NCBI GenBank assembly: GCA_037133915.1
Contig: JBAXND010000031.1
Span: 1-48,038, forward strand
DNA from: Bacteroidota bacterium
GTDB lineage: Bacteria > Bacteroidota > Bacteroidia > Bacteroidales > CAIWKO01
Length of the DNA stretch: 48,038 nucleotides
Direction of reading: 5' to 3'
The position numbers were made by a program, and so were the translations under genes. Shown here piece by piece: positions 1-8,193 of this stretch. The notes beneath the pieces are model-generated. The model was given only the letters and a program-made list of their open reading frames with translations, was not told the origin of the DNA and did no database searches. Position 1 is the first letter of the stretch. Each line of letters begins with the position of its first letter.

Positions 1-45
1 AAGGGGGTCAGCTTAACGCGGAACTAGGGGACCAGTTTGCGCGTA
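1..45. mobile_element. possible end of an IS21-like element at the window edge
   Basis: Two similar G-rich units lie in direct orientation: GGGGTCAGCTT at 4-14 and GGGGACCAGTTT at 27-38. Repeated 'GGGGTCAG-TT' units are typical of the termini of IS21-family elements, as I remember them. A short ORF on the minus strand runs into this stretch and stops at 8-10. No transposase is visible because the window starts here. It could also be an unrelated repeat or an assembly artefact. The exact boundary cannot be set. Confidence 0.3.
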
Positions 46-121
46 TTCTCCAATCATTATGCCGGTCAAGTAATTTTTGAAATTTGGGAATATCAATCAG
101 ATCCTTGATGTTGTATTCCAT
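8..121 (-). pseudogene. truncated N-terminus, possibly of a PocR-type sensor protein
   Basis: A 37-codon minus-strand ORF starts at the ATG complementary to 119-121 and ends at a TGA at 8-10. Its first ~20 residues, beginning MEYNIKDLIDIPKFQKLLD, resemble the opening of PocR-type ligand-binding domains that start many histidine kinases and AraC-like regulators ('L.DLIDI..LQ.L.D'). The remaining residues (RIRANWSPSSALS) look unrelated and lie in the G-rich repeat at the window edge, so the gene appears cut by a foreign element. The PocR call rests on one short motif and is tentative. It is too short for ordinary ORF callers. Confidence 0.3.
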
Positions 122-340
122 GGCAGATGCTTTAAATTGTTTTTGAATGCATTGAAATTCTATGGGAACGCATGCAGATATCTGACCAACGAAAAATTCC
201 AGTCACTGTTAATATTTTAACAACATGATAAAGGTAACCTATTATTAACCGTCAGCCAAACAAAATTGCAATATGTTATTCATTTTCATCCGGCTTACAT
301 ATTGATAAATGAAATTATTTACTGTATGAAGCCTTTTGGC
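122..340. other. intergenic region
   Basis: This AT-rich stretch lies between the truncated minus-strand ORF and the ABC-F promoter. It presumably holds control sequences for both directions. I see no RNA gene, repeat or clear hairpin in it. Confidence 0.4.
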
Positions 341-348
341 TACCTTTG
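341..348 (+). promoter_or_regulatory. Bacteroidota -7 promoter element for the ABC-F gene
   Basis: TACCTTTG matches the TAnnTTTG -7 consensus. It lies 17 bases before the ATG at 366. An in-frame ATG at 336 lies upstream of this element and would not be transcribed from it, so the element decides the start at 366. Confidence 0.5.
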
Positions 349-365
349 TCCGAGAATTTTACCTC

Positions 366-2243
366 ATGATTAGTTTTCTTCAGATAGATAATGTTTCCAA
401 GGCTTTTGGCGATTTGGTGTTGTTTGAGAATATTTCTTTTCTCCTGGCCAAAGAACAGAAAATAGCGCTTGTTGCGAAAAATGGTGCGGGAAAAACCACG
501 CTGTTCAACATTCTGTGCGGAAAAGATACACCGGATACCGGTACCGTTACCTTTCATAAAGACATCACGATAAGTTTTCTGGAGCAGGATCCTGAATTCG
601 ATGAGAACAAAACGGTTCTTCAGCAAGTGTTTTCTTCATCGGGCGAAGTGATAGATGCTATCATGGAATATGAAACAGCACTCAGTTCCGATGATAAAGG
701 AAGGCTTCAGGCTTCAATCGAGAAAATGGATAAGCTGGAAGCCTGGAATTACGAGGCTACGATAAAAGGCATTTTAAGCAAACTGAAGATTTCGGGCTTT
801 GACCAAAAAATGGGGACGCTCTCCGGCGGACAACGCAAAAGAGTTGCACTGGCAAATGCTCTGGTGCGCGAACCCGACCTGTTGATTCTTGATGAGCCTA
901 CCAATCACCTCGATTTCGAGATGATTGAATGGTTCGAGGAATATCTGAAAAAATCGTCTATCACCTTACTGATGGTTACCCACGACCGGTATTTTCTCGA
1001 CCGCGTATGCAACGAAGTGATAGAAATAGACAACAAAAGAATTTTCCGTTACGCGGGAAACTATACAAAATTTCTTGAGAAGCGTGAAGAACGCATCACC
1101 AACGAAAACCAGAATGCCGAGAAAGCGCGCAATCTGCTGCGCCGCGAATTGGAATGGATTCGGCGAACACCGTCGGCACGAACCGGGAAAGCCAAAGCAC
1201 GCATCGATTCATTTTATGAATTGAAAGATCAGGCGGTGGGACGCGCGAATGATAAACTTGTAAACCTTAATGTTAAAGGCTCGCGACTCGGAACCAAGAT
1301 TGTTGACATAAAAAATCTTACGAAGAATTTCGGTCCGATTAAAATCCTTGATAAATTTTCGTACAATTTTATCCGTTACGAAAAAGTGGGTGTTATTGGT
1401 AATAACGGAACCGGAAAAACAACCTTTCTGAATATGCTTACCGGTAAAGAACCTTACGACTCCGGTGTGGTGGATATGGGCGAAACAGTGGTTCCCGGTT
1501 ACTACCGCCAGGATGGTATGAGTTTTAACGAACAGATGAAAGTAATTGATGTAGCGCGCGAAATTGCAGAGGTGGTGATTGTCGGAAACGGCGTTCGCAT
1601 GAGCGTTTCGGCGTTTTTGAATTATTTTATGTTTCCACCTGAAGTGCAGCATTCTTTCGTTTATAAACTCAGTGGTGGTGAGAAACGAAGGCTGTATCTG
1701 GCTACGGTGCTGATGAAAAATCCCAATCTGCTTATTCTGGATGAGCCTACCAATGACCTTGATATTCTTACTTTGAATGTGTTCGAGGAATATCTCGCTG
1801 ATTTTGCAGGCAGCGTAATCATTGTTTCGCACGATCGTTATTTCATGGACAAAGTTGTGGACCATCTCTTCGTGTTTGAAGGCGACGGAAACGTGAGCGA
1901 TTTTCCGGGCAATTATACGCAATACCGAGAACATAGGGATAAACTGGAACGTCAGGCAAAGAGGCAGGCAAAAGCGGTAAAAAAAGATGAACCGGAAATT
2001 CTGAAAACCGAAAAATCGGGGGCAAAGAAACTTTCGTACAAAGAACAAAAGGAATTTGATCAGCTCGGTGCCGATATTGAACAACTCGAGACTGAATATA
2101 AAAGACTGGAACTGCTGCTCGGTTCCGGCAGCCTGAGTAATGATGAAGTCATTGAAACATCAGTGAAATTAGGTGAAATGATGAAGGCCATTGAAGATAA
2201 AACCAACCGATGGCTTGAACTGAGCGAGATAGCCGAAGGATAA
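366..2243 (+). CDS. ABC-F family ATPase (Uup/EttA-like)
   Basis: This is a soluble protein of 625 residues with two ABC ATPase domains and no membrane segments. ABC-F proteins act on the ribosome, as translation factors, ribosome-rescue or antibiotic-resistance proteins. Domain 1 has Walker A (AKNGAGKTT, about 37-45), signature LSGGQ (152-156) and Walker B LLILDEPTNHLD. Domain 2 has Walker A (GNNGTGKTT, about 345-353), signature LSGGE (435-439) and LLILDEPTNDLD. A charged linker separates the domains, and the last ~90 residues are Lys/Glu-rich and probably coiled coil, as in Uup. The start at 366 is preferred because the -7 element at 341-348 lies downstream of the alternative ATG at 336. Convergent with the DUF421 gene. 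The family call is firm; the subfamily is inferred. Confidence 0.93.
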   Translation: MISFLQIDNVSKAFGDLVLFENISFLLAKEQKIALVAKNGAGKTTLFNILCGKDTPDTGTVTFHKDITISFLEQDPEFDENKTVLQQVFSSSGEVIDAIMEYETALSSDDKGRLQASIEKMDKLEAWNYEATIKGILSKLKISGFDQKMGTLSGGQRKRVALANALVREPDLLILDEPTNHLDFEMIEWFEEYLKKSSITLLMVTHDRYFLDRVCNEVIEIDNKRIFRYAGNYTKFLEKREERITNENQNAEKARNLLRRELEWIRRTPSARTGKAKARIDSFYELKDQAVGRANDKLVNLNVKGSRLGTKIVDIKNLTKNFGPIKILDKFSYNFIRYEKVGVIGNNGTGKTTFLNMLTGKEPYDSGVVDMGETVVPGYYRQDGMSFNEQMKVIDVAREIAEVVIVGNGVRMSVSAFLNYFMFPPEVQHSFVYKLSGGEKRRLYLATVLMKNPNLLILDEPTNDLDILTLNVFEEYLADFAGSVIIVSHDRYFMDKVVDHLFVFEGDGNVSDFPGNYTQYREHRDKLERQAKRQAKAVKKDEPEILKTEKSGAKKLSYKEQKEFDQLGADIEQLETEYKRLELLLGSGSLSNDEVIETSVKLGEMMKAIEDKTNRWLELSEIAEG

Positions 2244-2254
2244 TAAACTTCCTT

Positions 2255-2785
2255 TTAAGCCTGTGTCAGTACTTTTTTTCTTCGTTTGCGCATGTGCATG
2301 GTGCGTTGCTTATAATCATTGGACAGCACACTGATATTGCCGTCGGGCTCCAGAATGGCGAGGTCAACATCTTTGATAGAATGAACGCCGTGCTCCCTTA
2401 CTGTTTCTACCAGCTCGTTGATGGAAATGCGCGCGCCTCTTACATTAGCTTCGTTTACAATTCCTTTATAGATAAGCATTTTGGGCGAGCCGCTTATTAA
2501 TTTTTGGAATTTTGGAAATTTGTAAATCAGATATTTGAATCCGAAATTTATGATGAACAAGGTTGTGGCAGCCACCAGACCACCTGTCAATGTTGAATTT
2601 GCTCCAACCATGGCATTCTGCACGGCGTTGCTCAGGAGCAGAACAAAAACGAGGTCGGTTACTGAAAGCTGGGCAAATTCCTTCTTGCCGAAAATACGAA
2701 TGCCCAGAACAATAAATACATATACCGCAGAGGTACTGATTACTATCGGATAATAATCATTGATGATTGACATGGTGCATGACAT
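2255..2785 (-). CDS. DUF421 (YetF-like) membrane protein
   Basis: This 176-residue protein has about three hydrophobic segments in its first ~90 residues (around 10-30, 45-60 and 66-85) followed by a soluble domain. The pattern 'R..GKKE..QL...DLV..LLLSNAVQNAM' and the later 'ARISINEL' and 'AILEPDGNISVL' blocks are typical of the YetF/YcaP (DUF421) family, whose biochemical role is not settled. The start could be the first ATG (2785) or the second (2773). The last ~15 residues are strongly basic. It lies 17 bases downstream of the PI-PLC-like gene on the same strand, so it may share its transcript. Confidence 0.85.
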   Translation of the reverse strand: MSCTMSIINDYYPIVISTSAVYVFIVLGIRIFGKKEFAQLSVTDLVFVLLLSNAVQNAMVGANSTLTGGLVAATTLFIINFGFKYLIYKFPKFQKLISGSPKMLIYKGIVNEANVRGARISINELVETVREHGVHSIKDVDLAILEPDGNISVLSNDYKQRTMHMRKRRKKVLTQA

Positions 2786-2802
2786 AGTGCCGTTTGTTTT
2801 GG

Positions 2803-3927
2803 TTAATTGATTACGATTTTTTTATTCGCAATAATTGCCGTGGTAGAGCGAATCTCAACAATATAAATACCATCGGCAAGATTATCTGTTGGTATCGTAA
2901 AAATATGACTGTCCTCTGAATCCAGTTGTTGTAAAACTACCCCGGTAATGGAATAGCATTTACAGGAAAACGGACCTCTTATTGACTGCGCAATTTCAAC
3001 CTGCACATCGCTGTGAGCCGGATTTGGAGCGATATGCACAAGGTCATTGATTTCAGATAACGACTCAATTCCGGTGTTTACGCCATTCAGCGTGTTAACT
3101 GCGTCAAGTGTATTACCAAGTTCGTAAAAATCAACAGTTACAAAATTGGGTAATTTTCCTGTTGACTGCATGCATTGCTGGGCGCGGTTTATTAGAAATG
3201 GATTGGCATTGGCAACGGCAGCCTGGCTTGTACTTCCTGTGCCTGTAACCGCGTCTGAAATAAAATGATTGAGGATGAACAGGTCGTTTGTGGAATCACC
3301 GCGGTTAAAACTACAATCGAACTGATTGATGTCGGTAATGGAGAATGGCGTTTCAACGGCATAATCCCAAACATACAAATACCAGTCCTGACCGGCTGTG
3401 CCGTCGTTTACATCGGAAAACAGTACGAGGCGTTTCCCGCTGTCAATCATCTCCTGAAGCGTGGGCCATACCGCTGAGGTGTCTTTTGCAAAAGCATAAG
3501 GCATCAGGCCGGCATCGGTCAGCGAGGTTTCAATGGTGGATGATGTCACGTAGGATTCCAGAATAATGGTTACCACTTCATCAGGATTATTATCAAGAAA
3601 AGTTTTTATTTCGTTAAGCACAGAGGCAAAAGTTGCGGTACCAAGAATCGGCACACTGTGATATACAACTGCTGTTCCCAGCAAGTTGTGAACGTCTATC
3701 ATCAGGGCACGCACTCCATCATTGAGCTGGCGGGTGATTCCGAAATTCTGGTTAGGTAATTGAAAATTATTTTCTGCTGCATTGTAAGCATTGTGTGTGG
3801 TAAGGTAAGATACCTCATTATATCTTTTGCCGCATAACGACGGGTAGCCGTTGCATTGCGCTGCCATGTCCATCGCAAATATCCCGCAAAGGGCAATAAC
3901 AAACATCAGGTGTTTCAAATAATTCAT
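2803..3927 (-). CDS. secreted PI-PLC X-domain-like protein with T9SS sorting domain
   Basis: This 374-residue protein has an N-terminal signal peptide (about 1-24, ending AAQ). The next ~260 residues look like a phosphatidylinositol-specific phospholipase C fold: the block TTHNAYN places a candidate catalytic His at 45, 'GVRALMIDVH' follows at 71-80, and a second candidate His is at 90 (VVYHS). The spacing of the two histidines is close to that of bacterial PI-PLC. The C-terminal ~80 residues carry 'IAPNPAHSDVQVEI' and end 'NKKIVIN', a type A T9SS sorting domain, so the protein should cross the outer membrane and be anchored or released. It starts 9 bases after the CvfB-like gene. The true substrate (phospholipid, GPI or cyclic phosphodiester) is unknown. 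Confidence 0.82.
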   Translation of the reverse strand: MNYLKHLMFVIALCGIFAMDMAAQCNGYPSLCGKRYNEVSYLTTHNAYNAAENNFQLPNQNFGITRQLNDGVRALMIDVHNLLGTAVVYHSVPILGTATFASVLNEIKTFLDNNPDEVVTIILESYVTSSTIETSLTDAGLMPYAFAKDTSAVWPTLQEMIDSGKRLVLFSDVNDGTAGQDWYLYVWDYAVETPFSITDINQFDCSFNRGDSTNDLFILNHFISDAVTGTGSTSQAAVANANPFLINRAQQCMQSTGKLPNFVTVDFYELGNTLDAVNTLNGVNTGIESLSEINDLVHIAPNPAHSDVQVEIAQSIRGPFSCKCYSITGVVLQQLDSEDSHIFTIPTDNLADGIYIVEIRSTTAIIANKKIVIN

Positions 3928-3936
3928 ACGTTCAGT

Positions 3937-4779
3937 TTAGTTCTGTGATTCGTTCAGATAAATTCCGTCTTCTTCAATACGGATTTGCTTTTGTTTGTAT
4001 AAAGTGCCAATGGCTTTTTTGAATGTTTTCTTACTCATCTCTAAGCGTGCGCTGATATCTTCAGGTTCACTTTTGTCGGTAAGCGGCAGAAAGCCACCTT
4101 CTGTATTCAACCGTTCAAGAATCTTTTGAGCGTTGGGCTCTATATTGCTGAACCCGTAATTCTGAATCCGGATATCAATTTTATTGTCTTCACTGATGGC
4201 TTTTACATAGCCTTTCAGCGATTCACCTGTTTTAAAAGTTGCAAAAAATTCATTATTGAAAATAAGACCTTCGTGCCTTTGGTTTACAATCACTTTTACA
4301 CCCAGTTCACTGCGTTTCCAAATAATTAAATCCACTTCGTCATCCACATTTACCGTGAGTTCGCTGTTATCGAGGCAACGGTTAAGTTTCGCAGTTGCAG
4401 CAAGGCGCTGCGTTTGTTCATCGAGGTAAACGAAAATCAGGTAGGAGCGGCCTTCTTCCATTTTCATGGCCTGTTCCCGGAATGGAACCAGTAAATTTTT
4501 GTCTAAGCCCCAGTCAAGAAAAGCGCCGACTTCATTCACTGTTTCTACTTTCAGCAAACCAAATTCATGGAGTTGGAGCTTGGGTATTTGAGTTGTGGCA
4601 ACGATGCGGTCTTCGGAATCTTTATAAATGAACACCCTGATATTACTGCCAACCGACATTTCATGCTGCGTGAATTTGTACGGCAGAAGCACTTCATTTC
4701 CTGATGTGTCGCTTAAATATATGCCGTTTTGTGTCTTTCGTACAACGGTGAGGTCACTGTATTTCCCGAGTTCTAACAT
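3937..4779 (-). CDS. CvfB/YitL-like S1 RNA-binding protein
   Basis: This 280-residue protein begins MLELGKYSDLTVV, a good match to the start of CvfB-family proteins. They carry S1-type OB-fold domains and a C-terminal winged helix. Here 'FLDWGLDKNLLVPFREQ' marks an S1-like repeat, and the C-terminal ~60 residues ('LPLTDKSEPEDISARLEMSK') look like the winged helix that binds nucleic acid. CvfB affects virulence-gene expression in staphylococci; its role in Bacteroidota is not known. A longer frame starts at 4827, but the -7 element at 4825-4832 overlaps that ATG, which favours 4779. The PI-PLC-like gene follows after 9 bases. Confidence 0.85.
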   Translation of the reverse strand: MLELGKYSDLTVVRKTQNGIYLSDTSGNEVLLPYKFTQHEMSVGSNIRVFIYKDSEDRIVATTQIPKLQLHEFGLLKVETVNEVGAFLDWGLDKNLLVPFREQAMKMEEGRSYLIFVYLDEQTQRLAATAKLNRCLDNSELTVNVDDEVDLIIWKRSELGVKVIVNQRHEGLIFNNEFFATFKTGESLKGYVKAISEDNKIDIRIQNYGFSNIEPNAQKILERLNTEGGFLPLTDKSEPEDISARLEMSKKTFKKAIGTLYKQKQIRIEEDGIYLNESQN

Positions 4780-4824
4780 TTGCTGAATATTGGTATAAAT
4801 ACGGCAAATGCTGCCGCGATGCTG

Positions 4825-4832
4825 CAAAGATA
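4825..4832 (-). promoter_or_regulatory. Bacteroidota -7 element for the CvfB-like gene
   Basis: Read on the minus strand the sequence is TATCTTTG, matching TAnnTTTG, about 45 bases before the ATG at 4779. It lies just past the stop codon of the upstream SUI1 gene, so the CvfB/PI-PLC/DUF421 group probably has its own promoter. No clear -33 element was found. Confidence 0.45.
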
Positions 4833-4845
4833 CTTCAATATTTTT

Positions 4846-5187
4846 TTAACCTCCGGCTTTCTTGGCCTTGTATCCCTTTTCGGTAAGCATGGCAACAATC
4901 TTGTCGCGGTGGTCACCCTGAATAATTATTTCTCCGTCTTTGGCTGAGCCGCCGGTGCCGCATTTTGTTTTTATCAGTTTGCCAAGTTCTTCCAGATCTT
5001 CCTGCTTCCCGATAAAACCACGAATAATGCTTGCCGTTTTTCCGCCCCGGTGCTTTTTCTCTATATGTACTTTAAGCTGCTGCTGATTGGGCGCCAGCGT
5101 GTCAGGGTCTTCATTTTTAGCGGAAACGTATTCAAATTGCGGATTTGTGGAATAGACAATTCCGCTGATGTTTTTCATTTTTGGCAT
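4846..5187 (-). CDS. SUI1/YciH translation initiation factor-like protein
   Basis: This 113-residue protein carries the SUI1/eIF1 fold in its second half. The blocks 'KKHRGGKTASIIRGF', 'LGKLIKTKCGTGGSAKDGEI' and 'QGDHRDKI' are family hallmarks. Bacterial YciH is thought to influence start-codon selection or act as an inhibitor under stress. The frame extends upstream to 5301, but that part overlaps the DUF218 gene, so the ATG at 5187 (MPKMKNISG) is taken; 5178 is also possible. It begins 19 bases after the end of the DUF218 gene on the same strand, so they are probably cotranscribed. Confidence 0.9.
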   Translation of the reverse strand: MPKMKNISGIVYSTNPQFEYVSAKNEDPDTLAPNQQQLKVHIEKKHRGGKTASIIRGFIGKQEDLEELGKLIKTKCGTGGSAKDGEIIIQGDHRDKIVAMLTEKGYKAKKAGG

Positions 5188-5206
5188 AGAAAATTTATTA
5201 AAATTA

Positions 5207-5878
5207 TTAATAAGCCTGTGGGTCAATGTCCAGTCCACGGGTTCCCTGAAACCGCCTGAAAAACCCCATACGCTCTTTAATAGAAACCCAGTTGCTCTCA
5301 TAAGCAGTTGATGTATCTATCGCCGGCTCCTTTACAAATGGTTCTATTTTACTTAAAATATTAAAGACGATTGGAAGCATTGCAATTTCATCACTTACTT
5401 TTTGTTTCGTGAACCTGTACAGGCTTTTCGACTGATAAGGATCTGATGCAAGAGCCAGGCTTGAAAACCCCATTTTTTTTGATTTCTGAAATCCGTAATG
5501 AACATTTTCAGTCCCGTGTTCGGCTTTGATTTCCGTAAAAATATGTTCTCTGGGTATGCCCAGCGCTATGGCATACAGTGCCATTATTTCTCCTTCAATA
5601 TAGGGCGTATATACCGCCGCGCCTGAAAACATAATGTTGGAAACGATTCCTTCGTCATACAGGTATTTTGCCCAAAGTATGCGTGCTTTCATTATGGCGC
5701 CCCACTTACCTTTTTCAAAAGGTACACCCGGAACAATCACAACATCATAGGTTTTTGTCTGTGCGCTTTTCAGAAAAACGTTGCATTCCCCGGATGTGAA
5801 GGAAAGGCGGGTTTGAGTAAGTAAAAATCCCAAAACCCGGTAATTCATTATAATGAAGCGTTCTCTGCGGGAGGTCAT
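5207..5878 (-). CDS. DUF218 (YdcF/SanA-like) protein
   Basis: This 223-residue protein has DUF218 hallmarks: 'YDVVIVPGVPFEKGKWG' near residue 43, 'IMFSGAAVYTPYIEGEIMALYAIALGIP' and 'AEHGTENVHYG', ending with the '.LASDPYQSKSLYRF' block. Family members include YdcF, which binds S-adenosylmethionine, and SanA/ElyC, which act in envelope integrity. No clear membrane anchor is present, unlike SanA. An alternative start is the ATG at 5848. It lies between a T9SS protein gene (28 bases upstream) and SUI1 (19 bases downstream) on one strand, a probable three-gene transcript. The precise reaction is unknown. Confidence 0.83.
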   Translation of the reverse strand: MTSRRERFIIMNYRVLGFLLTQTRLSFTSGECNVFLKSAQTKTYDVVIVPGVPFEKGKWGAIMKARILWAKYLYDEGIVSNIMFSGAAVYTPYIEGEIMALYAIALGIPREHIFTEIKAEHGTENVHYGFQKSKKMGFSSLALASDPYQSKSLYRFTKQKVSDEIAMLPIVFNILSKIEPFVKEPAIDTSTAYESNWVSIKERMGFFRRFQGTRGLDIDPQAY

Positions 5879-5906
5879 ATAATTTATATAGCAGAATTAA
5901 CGATGG

Positions 5907-6983
5907 TTAGTAGATAACCAATTTCTTTGAAATTAGCTTTCCTTCACTCATCATGCGTAAAAGATAGATCCCGGCAGGCTGACCGCTGATGTCAATTTCT
6001 GATTTATTATTACCGAAACACTGCCCGCTAAATACGTTCTGCCCGTTCATATTGTATACGTCAATCTGTGACGCGCCGGATTTTGGCTGTGAAAGATTCA
6101 ACGTAAAATGGCCGTCCGACGGGTTCGGAAGAATGTTAATATTATTCTCCGTACTGATTTCAGCTATGGCATTTGGGAAAACCGTGTGGTCAATAAAAAC
6201 TAAGCTGGTGCTTCCCGGGCCCATGCCGCCGCTGCTTTCGGTGACCTGAAGTACCGGAACGGAATATTCCTGCGCAATCCATTTATATTCAATATCGGTG
6301 CGGTTGAATTTTATCCCGAATCCCAGTGAATCAGAATGTAAGGTGTCTGTTGTGTGAACGATGGATTTTATGCGGATAACATCAAATGTATCTGTCGGCA
6401 GATAGAGCGTTCCCCAGCCATCTACAATATTCGTACGCCTTTTATCCTGTCCATAATAGCCTAGGTTGGGAATACTGATATTGAATTTTGAATGCGATGA
6501 ATCGGTTGTGCCGAATGTAACGGGAAAGTGGTACCATACATCAGGATTGTCATATTTAACGGGCATCGGAATGCTGTTAATCTTTGCACCCATGCCCAGC
6601 AGGCTGTATTCCGAATTGCTGCTTTTATAAAAATAATACGGGTCATTAATAGTTACCATTGGAATGGCCGGCATACTCTGCGGGCTTGCAACCGTTGCCT
6701 GAAAAGGCTTGTTGAAAGGGTTGGCGAACACCGCGAGGTAAACAATATTGGTACTTGAAACACTCACAAAAGTATCGCCTGTTTGCTGAAGGGGAACCAG
6801 TGTTCTGAAATCCCAAATATAGGCGCTGTCGGTGGCTGCATAGTTGATGCTTCCGGGGTCGCCGGTGCTTTTACGAGGAATGATTTGCCCGGGCTGAGGC
6901 ATGTACAGACTGTCAATTACTATTTGCGAAAATGCCATCCCCGTAAGGGATATCAGGAACAGAAATGAGAAAATCTTTTTCAT
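5907..6983 (-). CDS. secreted protein of unknown function with T9SS sorting domain
   Basis: This 358-residue protein has a signal peptide (about 1-19, ending AFSQ). A ~260-residue middle region of mixed beta character contains 'WDFRTLVP', 'YHFPVTFGTTDSSHSKF' and 'RTNIVDGWGTLYLPT'. I do not recognise a catalytic domain. Similar blocks occur in many Bacteroidota secreted proteins annotated only as T9SS type A sorting-domain proteins. The last ~75 residues ('NILPNPSDGHFTLNL', 'VYNMNGQNVFSGQ', 'AGIYLLRMMSEGKLISKKLVIY') form the sorting domain. A -7 element lies at 7002-7009. It heads a probable operon with DUF218 and SUI1. Confidence 0.82.
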   Translation of the reverse strand: MKKIFSFLFLISLTGMAFSQIVIDSLYMPQPGQIIPRKSTGDPGSINYAATDSAYIWDFRTLVPLQQTGDTFVSVSSTNIVYLAVFANPFNKPFQATVASPQSMPAIPMVTINDPYYFYKSSNSEYSLLGMGAKINSIPMPVKYDNPDVWYHFPVTFGTTDSSHSKFNISIPNLGYYGQDKRRTNIVDGWGTLYLPTDTFDVIRIKSIVHTTDTLHSDSLGFGIKFNRTDIEYKWIAQEYSVPVLQVTESSGGMGPGSTSLVFIDHTVFPNAIAEISTENNINILPNPSDGHFTLNLSQPKSGASQIDVYNMNGQNVFSGQCFGNNKSEIDISGQPAGIYLLRMMSEGKLISKKLVIY

Positions 6984-7001
6984 CGGATAGGTTTTATCTT
7001 A

Positions 7002-7009
7002 CAAATGTA
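7002..7009 (-). promoter_or_regulatory. Bacteroidota -7 element for the T9SS protein gene
   Basis: On the minus strand this reads TACATTTG, matching TAnnTTTG, 18 bases before the ATG at 6983. It is divergent from the ychF promoter at 7022-7052. I found no convincing -33 element. Confidence 0.4.
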
Positions 7010-7021
7010 ACAATTTTATGG

Positions 7022-7052
7022 TTTGTTATCCTCCGCTAAATCACTACTTTTG
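7022..7052 (+). promoter_or_regulatory. Bacteroidota promoter for ychF (-33 TTTG, -7 TACTTTTG)
   Basis: TTTG at 7022-7025 and TACTTTTG at 7045-7052 are separated by 19 bases, the textbook Bacteroidota spacing. The ATG at 7074 lies 21 bases after the -7 element. An upstream TTG start at 7023 in the same frame falls inside this promoter and is discarded. Confidence 0.6.
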
Positions 7053-7073
7053 CACCAAATATATATCATTTTT

Positions 7074-8171
7074 ATGGCACTCAATTGTGGAATTATTGGA
7101 TTGGCGAACTGCGGTAAAACGACGCTGTATAACTGTATGTCAACAACAAAGGCGCAAACAACCAACTTCGCTTTCAGCTCAAATAAGTCGAATATCTCTA
7201 TCGTGACCGTTCCTGACGAGCGTTTATATGTTCTTGAAAAGCTTGTGAAAGCTGCAAAAGTAGTGCATGCAACTGTTGAAATAGTTGATATTCCCGGTCT
7301 GACAAAAGGTTCAAGTAAGGGCGAAGGTGTTGGTAATACGTTTCTTTCCGACATTCAGCAAACCGATGCACTGATTCATGTGGTCCGCTGTTTTGATGAT
7401 GAAAACCTGCCTCATATCGAAGGTTCGGTGAATCCGGTGCGCGACCGCGAGATTGTTGACCTGGAGCTTCAGATACGCGACCTTGATTTAGTGGAACGCA
7501 AGATTAAACGCACCGAAAAACTTATTAAAGCCGGTGATAAAGACGCCAAGAAAACCCTTGATATCCTTATAAAATATAAAGATCATCTCGAATCATTTCA
7601 GTCGGCCCGCTCACTGGATATTAGTGACGAAGACCGCAAAGCTGCCCGCGATCAGGGATTGCTTACAGAAAAGCCGATGATTTATGTCTGTAATGTCGAT
7701 GATGCCTCGGCTGTTACGGGCAATAAATATGTGGAACAATTTAGAGAATCTGTGAAGAACGAAAATGCGCAGGTTTTGGTTGTTGCATGCAAGCTTGAAG
7801 AAGAAATTTCTGAGCTTGAGTCATTGGAAGACCGCATGGAATTCCTCAAAGATGTTGGTCTTACACAGCCCGGTGTTGACATGGTAATCCGCTCTGCGTA
7901 TGATTTATTGAAACTTCGCACATTCTTTACAGCCGGTCCAATGGAAGCGCGTGCATGGACTGTAAAGGCCGGAAGTACTGCACCCAAAGCTGCTGGTGTG
8001 ATACATTCCGACCTTGAAAAAGGATTCATTCGTGCCGAAGTAATGAAATATGCTGATTTTGCTGCCTTAAAGTCCGAGCACGCCTGTAAGGAAGCAGGTA
8101 AACTTTCCGTTGAAGGAAAAAACTACGTCATCGGCGAAGGCGATATTCTGCATATTCGCTTCAATGTGTAG
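7074..8171 (+). CDS. ychF: ribosome-associated YchF (OLA1-type) ATPase
   Basis: This 365-residue protein begins MALNCGIIGLANCGKTTL, the YchF P-loop. The G2/G3 blocks 'VEIVDIPGLTKGSSKGEGVGNTFL' and 'ADALIHVVRCF'-like 'TDALIHVVRCF' follow. The base-specificity motif is NVDD instead of NKxD, as expected for YchF, which prefers ATP over GTP. A helical insertion lies in the middle, and the C-terminal ~85 residues form the TGS domain ('LRTFFTAGPMEARAWTVKAG' region to 'GEGDILHIRFNV'). YchF binds ribosomes and affects oxidative-stress responses and leaderless translation in E. coli. Length is normal. The start is set by the promoter and by the conserved N-terminus. Confidence 0.97.
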   Translation: MALNCGIIGLANCGKTTLYNCMSTTKAQTTNFAFSSNKSNISIVTVPDERLYVLEKLVKAAKVVHATVEIVDIPGLTKGSSKGEGVGNTFLSDIQQTDALIHVVRCFDDENLPHIEGSVNPVRDREIVDLELQIRDLDLVERKIKRTEKLIKAGDKDAKKTLDILIKYKDHLESFQSARSLDISDEDRKAARDQGLLTEKPMIYVCNVDDASAVTGNKYVEQFRESVKNENAQVLVVACKLEEEISELESLEDRMEFLKDVGLTQPGVDMVIRSAYDLLKLRTFFTAGPMEARAWTVKAGSTAPKAAGVIHSDLEKGFIRAEVMKYADFAALKSEHACKEAGKLSVEGKNYVIGEGDILHIRFNV

Positions 8172-8193
8172 TTTCTTCTCTTACTGATGGCAC

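Noticed and set aside
1209..2084. 291-codon minus-strand ORF inside the ABC-F gene
   Set aside because: It lies opposite strong ABC motifs, and its translation is rich in His and Phe with no domain pattern. It is a shadow frame.
4780..4827. longer N-terminus for the CvfB-like protein
   Set aside because: A TATCTTTG promoter element covers the upstream ATG, and the family start is the internal methionine at 4779.
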